Part shown: piece by piece, positions 23,719-33,000 of the stretch
Layout of the letters: each line of letters begins with the position of its first letter
How positions within the stretch are numbered: the first letter of the stretch is position 1
Assembly (NCBI GenBank): GCA_019634415.1
Contig: JAHQVJ010000177.1
Span: forward strand, 1 to 35,936
DNA from: Myxococcales bacterium
GTDB lineage: Bacteria > Myxococcota_A > UBA796 > GCA-2862545
Length of the DNA stretch: 35,936 nucleotides
Reading direction: 5' to 3'
Translations under genes and position numbers: made by a program
Notes under the pieces: generated by a model
Seen by the model: only the letters and a program-made list of their open reading frames with translations
Databases searched by the model: none
Told to the model about the DNA's origin: nothing

Positions 23719-24414
23719 GTGGACTCCAAGGATGGGCCAGGCGACGTAGCGGGCCGAGGACTCCCCAAGACGCCGGAGCCTCGGGCACAGCCCCCGGGCG
23801 CGTCCAGCGCAGCGTCCACGGAGGGCCCGGCCGATCAGCTCTCTCCCTTCGCTCGCTACACCCCCGACTCGGCCTCCCTCGATGCCCACACCGACGCGGC
23901 CCGTCGCTACAGCTTGGGTGTGTTCGCCATCGTGGCCGGCATCGGGGCGGTGGTGATGGGCGGGCTCGCGGTGGTGGTGCTGATGGTGGGCGGCGTGTAC
24001 CTGGTCACGGGCGAGGCAGGGCCTGGCGCCCTCGCGGGAGGGGGGCCGGCTCACGTCACCGACACGGGGCACGGTCAGGCCGTGCCGTCCGAGCCCCGCC
24101 GCCGACGACGGCGTACCGGAGGAGGAGGCGTAGCCGCACCTCGAGGCCCAAAGCCTGGGCCAGCCACGGTGATCGTGCCCACCGACATGGCGTTTCTGTC
24201 GATGGAGCTGGACTGTCCGGGCGGCTTCTCGCGGCGCGGGCGGTTCCAGCCCCAGGCAGGTGGGGCCACCATGCGGGCCACGGTGCAGGCCGTTCCGGCG
24301 GGGGTCAGCTGCCGCGTCACATTTCAGGGCTCCGAGCCCGCCAAGACGCGCATCGCGGCAGGCCAGACGCGGCGCTGCACGTTCAACCCGACCGTGTGCA
24401 AGACGATCCGCTGA
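23719..24414 (+). CDS. Single-pass membrane protein of unknown function
   Basis: This 231-residue protein was not recognised. Residues 1-65 are polar and Pro/Ala-rich. One membrane helix spans about 66-97 (very rich in Val, Gly and Ala). A basic run of seven arginines in PSEPRRRRRRTGGGG (about 124-137) follows. The C-terminal domain (about 148-231) is strand-like with four cysteines (166, 198, 220, 227) that could form two disulfides. This resembles the extracytoplasmic ends of myxobacterial membrane kinases, but no kinase domain is present. The GTG start has GGGAGAGG just upstream; the open frame extends much further left but overlaps the lipoprotein gene. It lies 71 bp after the operon and is convergent with the PFK-2 gene. 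Confidence 0.7.
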   Translation: MDSKDGPGDVAGRGLPKTPEPRAQPPGASSAASTEGPADQLSPFARYTPDSASLDAHTDAARRYSLGVFAIVAGIGAVVMGGLAVVVLMVGGVYLVTGEAGPGALAGGGPAHVTDTGHGQAVPSEPRRRRRRTGGGGVAAPRGPKPGPATVIVPTDMAFLSMELDCPGGFSRRGRFQPQAGGATMRATVQAVPAGVSCRVTFQGSEPAKTRIAAGQTRRCTFNPTVCKTIR

Positions 24415-24423
24415 CGATGTGGG

Positions 24424-25647
24424 TCAGGGCCCCAGCTCGGTTCGCACCTCGGCGCCCGGGTAGGCCTTCGGCACCAGCTCGATCACGGTGTGCAGCGGGA
24501 TCTCGAGGAACGGACAGTCCTCGGGGCTGCGATCCGTCAAGTAGGCGACGAGGCACCGAAGCACGGCCTGATGCGCGACGATCACCACGGGATCTCGCTG
24601 CCGCTCCAGCTCCACGATGAGGGGCTCGAGCCGATCCATGACGTCCTCGTAGGACTCCCCTCGGGGGTAGCGGTAGCGAAGCTTGTCGAGCTTGCGAGCG
24701 GCGAACTCCTCGGGCATCTGGGTGCGGACCTCGTCGTAGGTCCAGCCGTCGCAGCGGCCTGCGTCGATCTCGTCGAGGCTCCGCAAGGCGGTGGGGGTCC
24801 AGGGGAACGCGCTGGCCGTCTGGATGGTGCGCTGCAAGGTGCTGGTCCACAACGAGGGAGGGGTACTGCAGCGCCGCTGCAGGTACTGCGACGCGCGATC
24901 GGCGAAGTCGCGTCCACGCTCGGTGAGGTCGGGGTCGCCGCCGATCCGCTTCTGCACGTTGTAGGCGGACTCGCCATGGCGCATCAGGAAGATGGGCCGA
25001 GGCACGATGTGCAGGTTCATCAGGAAGAAGACGATGCGAGAGGGGAGGAAGCCGCGGATCCGGTTCAGGTGGACCTGCTCTCCCACGTCCACGAGCTTGA
25101 TCCACGGCCCCTCGCTGGTGGTCAGCGGCTCGTAGCTGCGCTGGTAGTGGGCGATGCGCGCCCGGAAGTCTCGCGTGGCGGCGTCCGGTCGGGCGTCGGC
25201 GTAGTCGGGCATCGACAGCTTCGTCTCGCGGATGTTGGCTTCGACCACGGCCTCGTCGGTGCAGATGGACTCCACGAAGATGGGCTCGATGTCCACCTCG
25301 GCGAGGGTGCGCGTGAGGTGGGCGCGTCGGCTGCGGGTGACGTTGGTGGCGTCGTAGACGGCGACGCCGTTGGGGTTGTGCGCCACCCACTGCATCAGAT
25401 CGTCGAGGGCTGCCTGGGCCACCCCACGCCGCGCCTCGAAGCCGACGGGGTTGTCGGGATCGAAGAAGGCCGCTGGCTGCGCGCTTCCCAGGTCCCGGCG
25501 CCGATAGTTGCCCACGTTGAACACCTGGGCCGTCACCCCCCGCCAGTTCAGATACCGGACCAGCTTGCGGGCGAGGTAGGTCTTGCCGCGGGCGGGCAGC
25601 CCCACCATCACCAGCACCCGAGGCCCGTTGTCGACGAGTGTGCGCAT
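24424..25647 (-). CDS. Bifunctional 6-phosphofructo-2-kinase/fructose-2,6-bisphosphatase
   Basis: This 407-residue protein is close to the eukaryotic enzyme that makes and destroys fructose 2,6-bisphosphate, the allosteric switch of glycolysis. The kinase half (1-215) has the Walker A motif GLPARGKT (16-23), RKLVRYLNW, VFNVGNYRR (42-50), YDATN (98-102), FVESIC (124-129), KLSMPDY and the domain-joining YEPL. The phosphatase half (216-407) is of the histidine phosphatase family: RHGES with the phospho-acceptor His224, NxxxRIGGD, TSTLQRTIQTA, EIDAG with Glu293, RYPRGESYEDV, and His359 in VAHQAV. All key residues are present, so both activities are expected. The enzyme is rare in bacteria. The divergent neighbour starts 57 bp away. 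No strong ribosome site is seen. Confidence 0.95.
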   Translation of the reverse strand: MRTLVDNGPRVLVMVGLPARGKTYLARKLVRYLNWRGVTAQVFNVGNYRRRDLGSAQPAAFFDPDNPVGFEARRGVAQAALDDLMQWVAHNPNGVAVYDATNVTRSRRAHLTRTLAEVDIEPIFVESICTDEAVVEANIRETKLSMPDYADARPDAATRDFRARIAHYQRSYEPLTTSEGPWIKLVDVGEQVHLNRIRGFLPSRIVFFLMNLHIVPRPIFLMRHGESAYNVQKRIGGDPDLTERGRDFADRASQYLQRRCSTPPSLWTSTLQRTIQTASAFPWTPTALRSLDEIDAGRCDGWTYDEVRTQMPEEFAARKLDKLRYRYPRGESYEDVMDRLEPLIVELERQRDPVVIVAHQAVLRCLVAYLTDRSPEDCPFLEIPLHTVIELVPKAYPGAEVRTELGP

Positions 25648-25677
25648 GCGAGCGCATAACCGTTAGAAGCCTGGACA

Positions 25678-25695
25678 CCTCCAGCCCCCCGGAGG
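25678..25695 (+). promoter_or_regulatory. Hairpin that could mask the ribosome-binding site
   Basis: CCTCC (25678-25682) is complementary to GGAGG (25691-25695), the Shine-Dalgarno of the gene at 25705, with an eight-base loop. It might restrain translation, but a 5-bp stem of this kind can arise by chance in GC-rich DNA. Confidence 0.25.
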
Positions 25696-25704
25696 GAGAC
25701 TGCC

Positions 25705-27090
25705 ATGGTGACCGGGATGGACCCCGACGTTCTGGCGGCGGCGCTGGCTCGTATCGAGCGAGCCGCGCGTCGCGTCTCTACACCCCCTGGGGTGTCGGAC
25801 CTGTCGCTGCCGATCCAGACACTGGTGGTGTCGGCCGAGGGCTTCAGGCCCGGCACCATGAACCGAGCTGGCCGAGCTGCCATGCTGATGGTGCACGCCT
25901 TCGCCTCGGACTGCGTGGTGCTGTGGCGAGGGCTGCGTCTGCCCGGCTGGGAGGCGCTCCCCACCGATCCGGTGCAGGTGGACGATCTACTGGGCCGACT
26001 GGACAGCGGCGACGCGGGCCTGGCGACTCGTTGGCCCGAGGCCGTGCTGGCGCACGAGGTCTACCGACGGGTGACCCATCGTCTGGCTCACCAGCCGGTG
26101 CAGGATCTCCGGGTCGACTTCTTCTCCACCATCGACCTGCCCGAGGAGGAAGTGGACGACATCGCCGTGGGTGTTGCGCACTGCTTGCTCGAGGACCATC
26201 GCTCGGGGCTGCTGCCGCCCCGCGTGGGCGTGCGGTTGGGCTCCATCCAGCCTGGGGCTGCCTCGCGCACGCTTCGGATCCTCGGCCAGGTGATGAGCGT
26301 GCTGTCGTCGGGAACGGAAGGCACTCCGGATCCATTCCTGATCTCGGTCGCGGGCGCGAGCTCGGCCGAGGGGGTGGCAGCACTCGTGCAGCTGCTGGGG
26401 CACTTGGAGGAGCGCTGTGGCCTGCGGCGCTCCTCGCTGAGGCTCGAGCTGGCGGTGGATCGGGCGGAGTCCGTGCTCGACGACACCGGCCGAGTGCGGG
26501 TTCGTGAGCTGATCGCGGCCGCTCGTGGGCGCTGCGACGTGGTGCGGATCGACACGGATGCGCTGGCCTCGGCGCAAGGCACGGGGGTGGCGCATCTGGT
26601 GCGCGATCTGGTGCGGCTGTCGGTGGCGGGGCTGCCGGTGCAGCTGTCGTCGGGGGCGTCGCCGCCGCTGCCCGACATGGACGACGACGACGTGCTGAGT
26701 GCCACGCAGCGAGCGACCCAGTTCGCCGAGGTGCACGCGGCGTGGCGCACCCACGCCGAGCACGTGCTGGAGCAGCAGGTGGCGGGAACGCCCTGGGGCT
26801 GGGATCTCGATCCGGGCCAGCTTCCCGCTCGCCTCGCGGCCACGATGGCCCATGCACGCAGCACCTGGACCACGGCCATGCGCGAGCTGGCGGGTACGTT
26901 GCGCCGGGCGCTGGCAGAGCGGCCCTGCGGACCGGAGGTGCTCGCGGACGGTCAGGCGAGGCTCGAGACGGTGCTCCGCTGGCTCGACTGTGGGGCGCTG
27001 GATGCGTCGGAGCTGGCGCGGGCAGGACTGGATGCCCAGGACATCGGGTCTCGCTCCTTCCAGGTCATCGTGGATCGCCGCCGGGCCTAG
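25705..27090 (+). CDS. Degenerate CitE/aldolase-like TIM-barrel protein (DUF6986-like)
   Basis: This 461-residue protein resembles, from memory, the DUF6986 group of the HpaI/CitE aldolase superfamily. Matching stretches are PIQTLVVSAEGF (36-47), HQPVQDLRVDF (129-139), VGVRLGSIQPGAASRTLR (174-191), LRLELAVDRAESVL (245-258), HAAWRTHAEHVL (344-355) and GWDLDPGQLPARLAATMA (365-382), and the C-terminal LDCGALD. Where relatives have an acidic DFEDG metal site this protein has DFFST, and the later glutamate is Asp252, so catalysis may be lost or changed. A GGAGGG site lies eight bases before the ATG. It is divergent from the PFK-2 gene, which may point to a shared role in central carbon metabolism. 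The family assignment is moderately sure, the function unknown. Confidence 0.6.
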   Translation: MVTGMDPDVLAAALARIERAARRVSTPPGVSDLSLPIQTLVVSAEGFRPGTMNRAGRAAMLMVHAFASDCVVLWRGLRLPGWEALPTDPVQVDDLLGRLDSGDAGLATRWPEAVLAHEVYRRVTHRLAHQPVQDLRVDFFSTIDLPEEEVDDIAVGVAHCLLEDHRSGLLPPRVGVRLGSIQPGAASRTLRILGQVMSVLSSGTEGTPDPFLISVAGASSAEGVAALVQLLGHLEERCGLRRSSLRLELAVDRAESVLDDTGRVRVRELIAAARGRCDVVRIDTDALASAQGTGVAHLVRDLVRLSVAGLPVQLSSGASPPLPDMDDDDVLSATQRATQFAEVHAAWRTHAEHVLEQQVAGTPWGWDLDPGQLPARLAATMAHARSTWTTAMRELAGTLRRALAERPCGPEVLADGQARLETVLRWLDCGALDASELARAGLDAQDIGSRSFQVIVDRRRA

Positions 27091-27137
27091 TCCTTCGGCG
27101 CTGTATGCTGGCGGGCCGGTGAGGAGGACTTCGCCCG

Positions 27138-30008
27138 ATGAACGCGGTGCGTGTGATGGCATGGATCTGGGTGGCGATCGCAGCGATGACGGCCTCGAAC
27201 GCGCGGGCTCAGCAGCCCTCCGACGCCTGGCGCACGGTGCGCACCGAGCACTTCAGCGTGCACTACCCGGTGCAGGCTCAGTCGTGGGCGACGGACGTGG
27301 CCAGCACGCTGGAGTCCATCCGCACCCGGGTGCAGGCGGAGGTGGGGTGGGTGCCCCGCAAGCGGGTGCACGTGCTGGTGGCGGATCCCGTCTCGGGGGC
27401 CAACGGCATGGCGCTTCCGCGCACCTGGTCGCCCCGGATGCAGCTGTGGGTGTCACCCCCCGGGCCGCAGAGCGGGCTGGGGCACGTCCGCAGCTGGTCC
27501 GAGCTGCTGCTCGTCCACGAAGACGCGCACCTCGTGCACTTGCTGCGCGATGCCCGCAACCCCTTCGAGCGCGCGCTGCAGAGCGTGTTCGGGGTGGCGC
27601 CCATCGCGCGCAAGGCACCTCGCTGGGTGATCGAGGGCTATGCCACCGTGGTGGAGGGACGGCTCACGGGGCTGGGTCGGCCCAACACCGATAGCCGTGC
27701 GCTCCTGCTGCGCCACCTCGCCGTAGCGGGACGCCTGCCGACCTACGGCGAGCTGTCGGGGAGTGCGCGCTGGGGTGGGCGGGGCTGGGCCTATCTGGTG
27801 GGCTCTGCCTACCTGGAGTGGCTCGAGGAGCAGGCGGGACCCGGCTCGCTGCGAGACCTGTGGGCACGCATGACGGCGCGCAGGATCCGGTCGTTCGAGA
27901 GCGCCTTTGCGGGGGTGTTCGGAGACTCTCCCCACGCGCTGTACGGACACTTCGCGGCCCAGCTCACCGCAGATGCGATGCGACAGCACGAGGACTGGCC
28001 GGCCTCCGACGCCACGCTGTTCGAGGACATCGGCTGGAACGTGGGCGGACCCAGCACGTCGCCGGACGGATCGGGGGTCTTGGTGCCCGTGTGGCCGAAG
28101 ACCGGAGTGCCGCACCTACGCGTGTACGACACTGCGGTGAACGACAAGGCGATCGAGGCGCGTGAGCGGCGCATCGAGCGCACACTCCAGCGTGATCCGC
28201 TGGACGTGGCGCCCACGGGCCTGGCCCACCCGCCCCATCGCGTGAAGCACCGCCGGCCCCATCGCACTCGGGTGGCGCGAACGGCGCGCTGGGTGAGTGA
28301 CGAGCTCGTGATCTTCGATGCCTGGGTGCCCGACGGCGACGGGCGCCTGCGGCCCGATCTGTTCCTGTGGGAGACCGGGAGCCGCCGAGATCGTCGACTC
28401 ACCAAGCGCCAGGATCTGCACTCGCCAGATCCTGCTGCCGACGGCCGCTGGGCCGCGGCGGTGCGCTCGGTGTGGGGGCACCATCAGATCGTGGCGGTGG
28501 ATCTGGTCGACGACGTGGGCGCCTTCGAGCCGCTGGTATCGCCGGAGGGCGGCGTGCACCTGGCCGTGCCGCGTGTCTCACCCGACGGCGAGCGGATCGC
28601 CTGGCTGCAGAACACCGGCGATGGCTGGGCGGTCGCCGTGCGCGACGTGGCGGGCGGCGAGGTGCAGGTGTGGACCCCCGAGCCCTCGGGCCCGCAGCTG
28701 ATGAACATCGCCTGGGATCCGCTTCGGGGCGGCCTGGTGGTGCAAGCCGGTGAGAAGGGCTTCGTGGAGGTCAGGCGCCTGAACCGAGCGCTGGACGGGC
28801 TGTCGGACCCCATCACGGCCACCGTGGGGGGCGCGCTGTCTCCCGAGGTGAGCACCGAGGGCACGCTGTTCTACCTGTCCATGACGCCAGGCGGCATGGA
28901 CCTGCATCGGGCGCTCCCTGGCGTGCCCACACCCCTGCCATCCAATGCCACCTCTGCGGTGGGGCGCCTGGAACCCGGTCCCGCCGTGGCTTCTCCCGAG
29001 CGCGTCGATCATCCGTCGCGTCGATACGGAATGGGGGCCCGAGGACTCGCGTTGTTGTACGGTGTGGGAATGGCCAGTACCGGTCAAGGCCAGGTAGAGC
29101 TTGGCATTCATTCGGTCGACCTCATTGGTCGGTACGAGATGTTGGCCCTCGCGTCGACGCCCTTGCGAGGAGGGCTCGGGGTGCGTGGGGCTCGTGCGTC
29201 CTTGACGGCTCGGCGGCTTCCGCTGGACCTCACGGCGTCGGCCTTCGCCACGTCGGACCGCCGCTTCGGCCTGGACCGTGGAGGAGCCGTGATCGACGTG
29301 GGGGCTGATCATCGGTTCACCAGCGGGCGCCTGACCCTGCGGGGCGGAGGACTGTGGGAGGGCACCCTGTCGGATGCGGACGAGGCCGGTGCGCGCCGGG
29401 CCGTCTTCGGGGCGGCCACCCTGCGGCTCGTGGAGCCACGCCGACGAGTCTGGGGTGTGGGTCTGGGTGTGCGAGGTCAGCGCGGGCAGGCCGCCGGAGA
29501 GCCCTACCGCCTCACGGAGGCGGGGGTTCGGGGGGCGGTGTTTCGGGGGCCCACGCTCTCGGCGGCCTACGAGATCGGGCGCACCACGGGCACCGGCGTG
29601 CTGGGTGGGTTCCGCTTGGGAGGCCCCGAGTCTTCGGCGCTGCCCGATCCTGCCCGCTGGGGGTGGGTGACCGACCCCGTGATCGCGGGAGGGACGGCGC
29701 GGGGGCGCGTGCGAGACCTGACGGAGGTGGGCCTGCAGGTGCAGGGGATCCAGCCCTTCTTCCGCCGCCACCGCCTGGGGGACACCCTCGGGGCACAGGG
29801 GTGGTCCCAGGTGGGGCTTCAGGTGGGCTCGGCGATTCCGGCGAGTCCGTTCCTGCGGTTGCCCTCGGGCGCGGTGTCGCTGGGGGTCAGCTGCCTGGCG
29901 GAGGACAGTGACGGATGGCGTGCTCGGGCCTGCCGCGACCTGACCCACTGGGGCGCGTGGCTGAGCCTGACCTACAACCAGCGTCGACCCGCGTCCGTGC
30001 GGAGGTAG
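27138..30008 (+). CDS. Exported TolB-like beta-propeller protein with peptidase-MA-like domain
   Basis: This 956-residue protein has a signal peptide (1-24, ending NARA). A gluzincin-like domain (about 30-290) carries H127-E-D-A-H131 and Glu166 in VIEGYATVVEG, a complete zinc site. A TolB/WD40-like PD40 propeller follows (about 300-640, with repeats such as VSPDGERIAWLQ and IAWDPLRGG). The C-terminal region (about 670-956) is built of alternating strands typical of an outer-membrane barrel. The layout suggests a surface or outer-membrane protease whose propeller binds protein or glycan. Its stop and the next gene's GTG are one base apart, and the next gene's GGAGGT lies in its final codons, so the two are translationally coupled. 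GAGGAGG lies ten bases before the ATG. Confidence 0.85.
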   Translation: MNAVRVMAWIWVAIAAMTASNARAQQPSDAWRTVRTEHFSVHYPVQAQSWATDVASTLESIRTRVQAEVGWVPRKRVHVLVADPVSGANGMALPRTWSPRMQLWVSPPGPQSGLGHVRSWSELLLVHEDAHLVHLLRDARNPFERALQSVFGVAPIARKAPRWVIEGYATVVEGRLTGLGRPNTDSRALLLRHLAVAGRLPTYGELSGSARWGGRGWAYLVGSAYLEWLEEQAGPGSLRDLWARMTARRIRSFESAFAGVFGDSPHALYGHFAAQLTADAMRQHEDWPASDATLFEDIGWNVGGPSTSPDGSGVLVPVWPKTGVPHLRVYDTAVNDKAIEARERRIERTLQRDPLDVAPTGLAHPPHRVKHRRPHRTRVARTARWVSDELVIFDAWVPDGDGRLRPDLFLWETGSRRDRRLTKRQDLHSPDPAADGRWAAAVRSVWGHHQIVAVDLVDDVGAFEPLVSPEGGVHLAVPRVSPDGERIAWLQNTGDGWAVAVRDVAGGEVQVWTPEPSGPQLMNIAWDPLRGGLVVQAGEKGFVEVRRLNRALDGLSDPITATVGGALSPEVSTEGTLFYLSMTPGGMDLHRALPGVPTPLPSNATSAVGRLEPGPAVASPERVDHPSRRYGMGARGLALLYGVGMASTGQGQVELGIHSVDLIGRYEMLALASTPLRGGLGVRGARASLTARRLPLDLTASAFATSDRRFGLDRGGAVIDVGADHRFTSGRLTLRGGGLWEGTLSDADEAGARRAVFGAATLRLVEPRRRVWGVGLGVRGQRGQAAGEPYRLTEAGVRGAVFRGPTLSAAYEIGRTTGTGVLGGFRLGGPESSALPDPARWGWVTDPVIAGGTARGRVRDLTEVGLQVQGIQPFFRRHRLGDTLGAQGWSQVGLQVGSAIPASPFLRLPSGAVSLGVSCLAEDSDGWRARACRDLTHWGAWLSLTYNQRRPASVRR

Positions 30009-30009
30009 C

Positions 30010-33000
30010 GTGGCGTCGGACCCCCACTGGATCGAACGGTTCGAGCTGGTTCGCCACGTGGCGAAGGGGGGCATGGCCGACGTGTGGTTGGCCCACTACG
30101 ACGGCGACAGCAGCGTGCCCGTCGCCATCAAGGTGCTGAGCGAGCAAGCCACCCAGAAGGACGAGTTCGACAAGCGCTTCGGCGACGAGGTGCGCGCGGT
30201 GGCGGCCCTGGACCATCCAGGGGTCGTGATGGTGCTGGATCACGGACGCATCGATGCGCGGAGCGCGGATCCCTCCCAGGGCATCGTGGAGGGCACCTTC
30301 TGGCTCGCGATGGAGTACGCCTCGCGCGGCACGCTGTCGCACCTGCGCTCGGCCCTGCCGTGGCGCATGCTCAAGCCCGTGCTCATGGCCCTGCTCGAGG
30401 GCTTGGCCCACGCCCACGCCCACGGCGTGATCCATCGGGATCTGAAGCCGGCGAACGTGCTGTGTGCCGGCAAGATGGACGCTCGTCCCGGCATCAAGCT
30501 CACGGACTTCGGAATCGCCTGGGCCGGGGAGACGAACCCCGAGAGCAACCGCATCGTGGGGACGCCCGCCTACATGGCCCCCGAGCAGATCCGCGGAGAC
30601 TGGCGCCACTTCGGACCCTGGACGGATCTGTACTCGCTGGGCTGCCTGGTCTGGTGGTTGTGCACGGGTCGCGCTCCGTACTCGCGGCCCCATCGCAGCG
30701 TGGGCGAGGTCCTCGTGGCTCACCTGCAGCAGGAGCTGCCGGACTTCGAGCCTCGCGTGGCCGTGCCGCCTGGCTTCGAGGCGTGGCTCCGTCGGCTGCT
30801 GGCCAAGCCCCGCGAGGACCGGTTCCGCTACGCCGCCGACGCCTCCTACGCGCTGGACATCCTGGGCGACCCTCCCGGCGCGGCCGACGGGGGCCGCGAC
30901 GTCGAGCTCGATCCGGCGCTGCAGGCCACCATCACCTCCACGGACGTGAGCTTCGGGGAGTCGTGGCGGCTGTCCATCGAGGAGGCGGCGCTGCGGGCGA
31001 AGGAGCCCCGCCGTGGGCCGATGCCCGTGGTGGGTCAGGCGCCGATCCCGCCCGACTGGCGCCGGCCCGTGCCCAAGCCCCCTCCGGCACAGCTGCTGGG
31101 TGCCGGCCTGTCGCTGTACGGGCTGCGCACGGTGCAGATGGCCGGTCGACAGGCCGAGCGCGACCTGCTGTGGTCGGAGCTACGGCGCGTGCACGAGGAA
31201 GGCCGAGCGCGCTTGGTGCTGCTGCGCGGTGCCGCGGGCACGGGCAAGAGTCGACTGGCGGACTGGCTGTGCCGGCGCGGGCACGAGCTGGGCTCCCTGT
31301 CGTGGTGCAAGGCCACCTTCTCCACCGACAAGGCGCCGGGGGAGGCGCTTCGTCAGATGGCGATGGACTACGTGGGCACCGAGGGCATGTCGCGCGACGA
31401 GGTGGCCGACCGCGTCCGTGAGTTCCGTCGGCTGCGCGGCAGCGAGGACGAGCTCGCAGCCGAGCTGATGACGGAGCTGCTGTGCCCGGCCACCGACGCC
31501 GATCGCAAGCGAGGCGTGCAGCCCGTGCGCCTGACGCGGCCACGGGAGTACTACGAGGGCACCGCGGACACCTTCGAGCTGGTGAGCCAGGAGCGCCCGC
31601 TGGTGGCCTGGTTCGACGACGTGCAGTGGGGGCCCCACGGGCTGGGGTTGTGCCTCGAGGTGCTCGGTGCTCAGGCCACTCGGGCCTTCCCGTGCCTGAT
31701 GGTGCTGACGATGCGCGAGGAGGCCCTGGAGGAGGACTCCAGCGAGGCCCGGCGCCTCGATCGCCTCATGGAGGTGGAGGGTGCCACGTCGGTGGACGTG
31801 GGGCCGCTGGACACCACCGCTCACCGCCAGCTGGTGCGCACGCTGCTCGGCTTCGACGACGAGCTCGCGGCCCGGGTGGAGGAGCGAACCCAAGGCAATC
31901 CGCTGTTCGCCGTGCAGCTGGTGGGATCCTGGGTGGCGGATGGCACCTTGGAGGCAGGTCCCAGTGGCTTCCGGTTGAAGGCGGGCGCCACGGTGGATCT
32001 GCCCGATGATCTCCACGAGGTCTGGGCGTCGTTGCTCGCTCGGGTGCTGGACGTGTTCGCCGACCAGGCGCAGACCTACCTCGAGGTGGCTGCTTGCCTG
32101 GGCATGGAGGTGGATCAGGAGGAGTGGGGCCGGGCCTGCGACGATCCAGAGGGCCTGTTCGTTGGCCGACTTCCCAGCGACGATGCGCTGCGTGGCGCGC
32201 TGGTGGATCGGCTGCTGGATCGTCGGCTCGTCGTGGGCGGCAGGCACCGCTGGTCCTTCGTGCACGGCATGCTGCGCGAGAGCCTGCTGCGCACCGCGCA
32301 AGACGCGGGCCGCCTGCAGGGGCACCACGAGTCGTGTGCGCTGATGCTGAGCACGCGGGCGCACCTCCCCACGGTGGCGGAGCGTCTGGGGAGGCACCTG
32401 GTGGAGGCGGGCCGCGCCGAGTCGGCGGTGGAGCCACTCCTCCGCGGCGTGCAGCATCGGCTGGCCACCATCGGTGCGCAGCCCGCTCAGCTCTTGCTGG
32501 CCACGGTGCGCGACGCCATGGGGGAGGCCCAGCTTCCCCAGACGGACGTGCGCTGGGGGCGCCTGTGGACGCTGGAGGCCGAGGTGCAGGCCGAGCTGGG
32601 CCAGCTCGAGGAGGCGGTGCAAGGCGCGGACCGAGCGCGCACGGCTGCGCGGGTGTATGGCTGGGGCGAGGTGGAGCGCACCGCGTTGTTGGTGCAAGCG
32701 CGCCTGCAGCTGCAGCACCGTTCCGGTCGAAAGGAAGCGCTCGTCGAGGCGTCCGGGCTGTTCGAGGGGCTGGTCGAGAGCGCTCGGCGCGCAGGCGACG
32801 ACGCGCGGCTCGCTGCTGCGCTGGGAGGGCTGGCCAAGGTGGCCTGGCAGCAGCGCGAGATCCGGCGAGCCGCGGATCTACAGGACTCCGCCCTCGACGT
32901 GTACGTGCGACTGGCCAGCGCCTCGGGCCCGGGAGGGGCCTGGGAGGTGGATCGCGCCGACACCCTGCTGCAGCGAGGGCGCTCCGCCGAGGCGCTGGAG

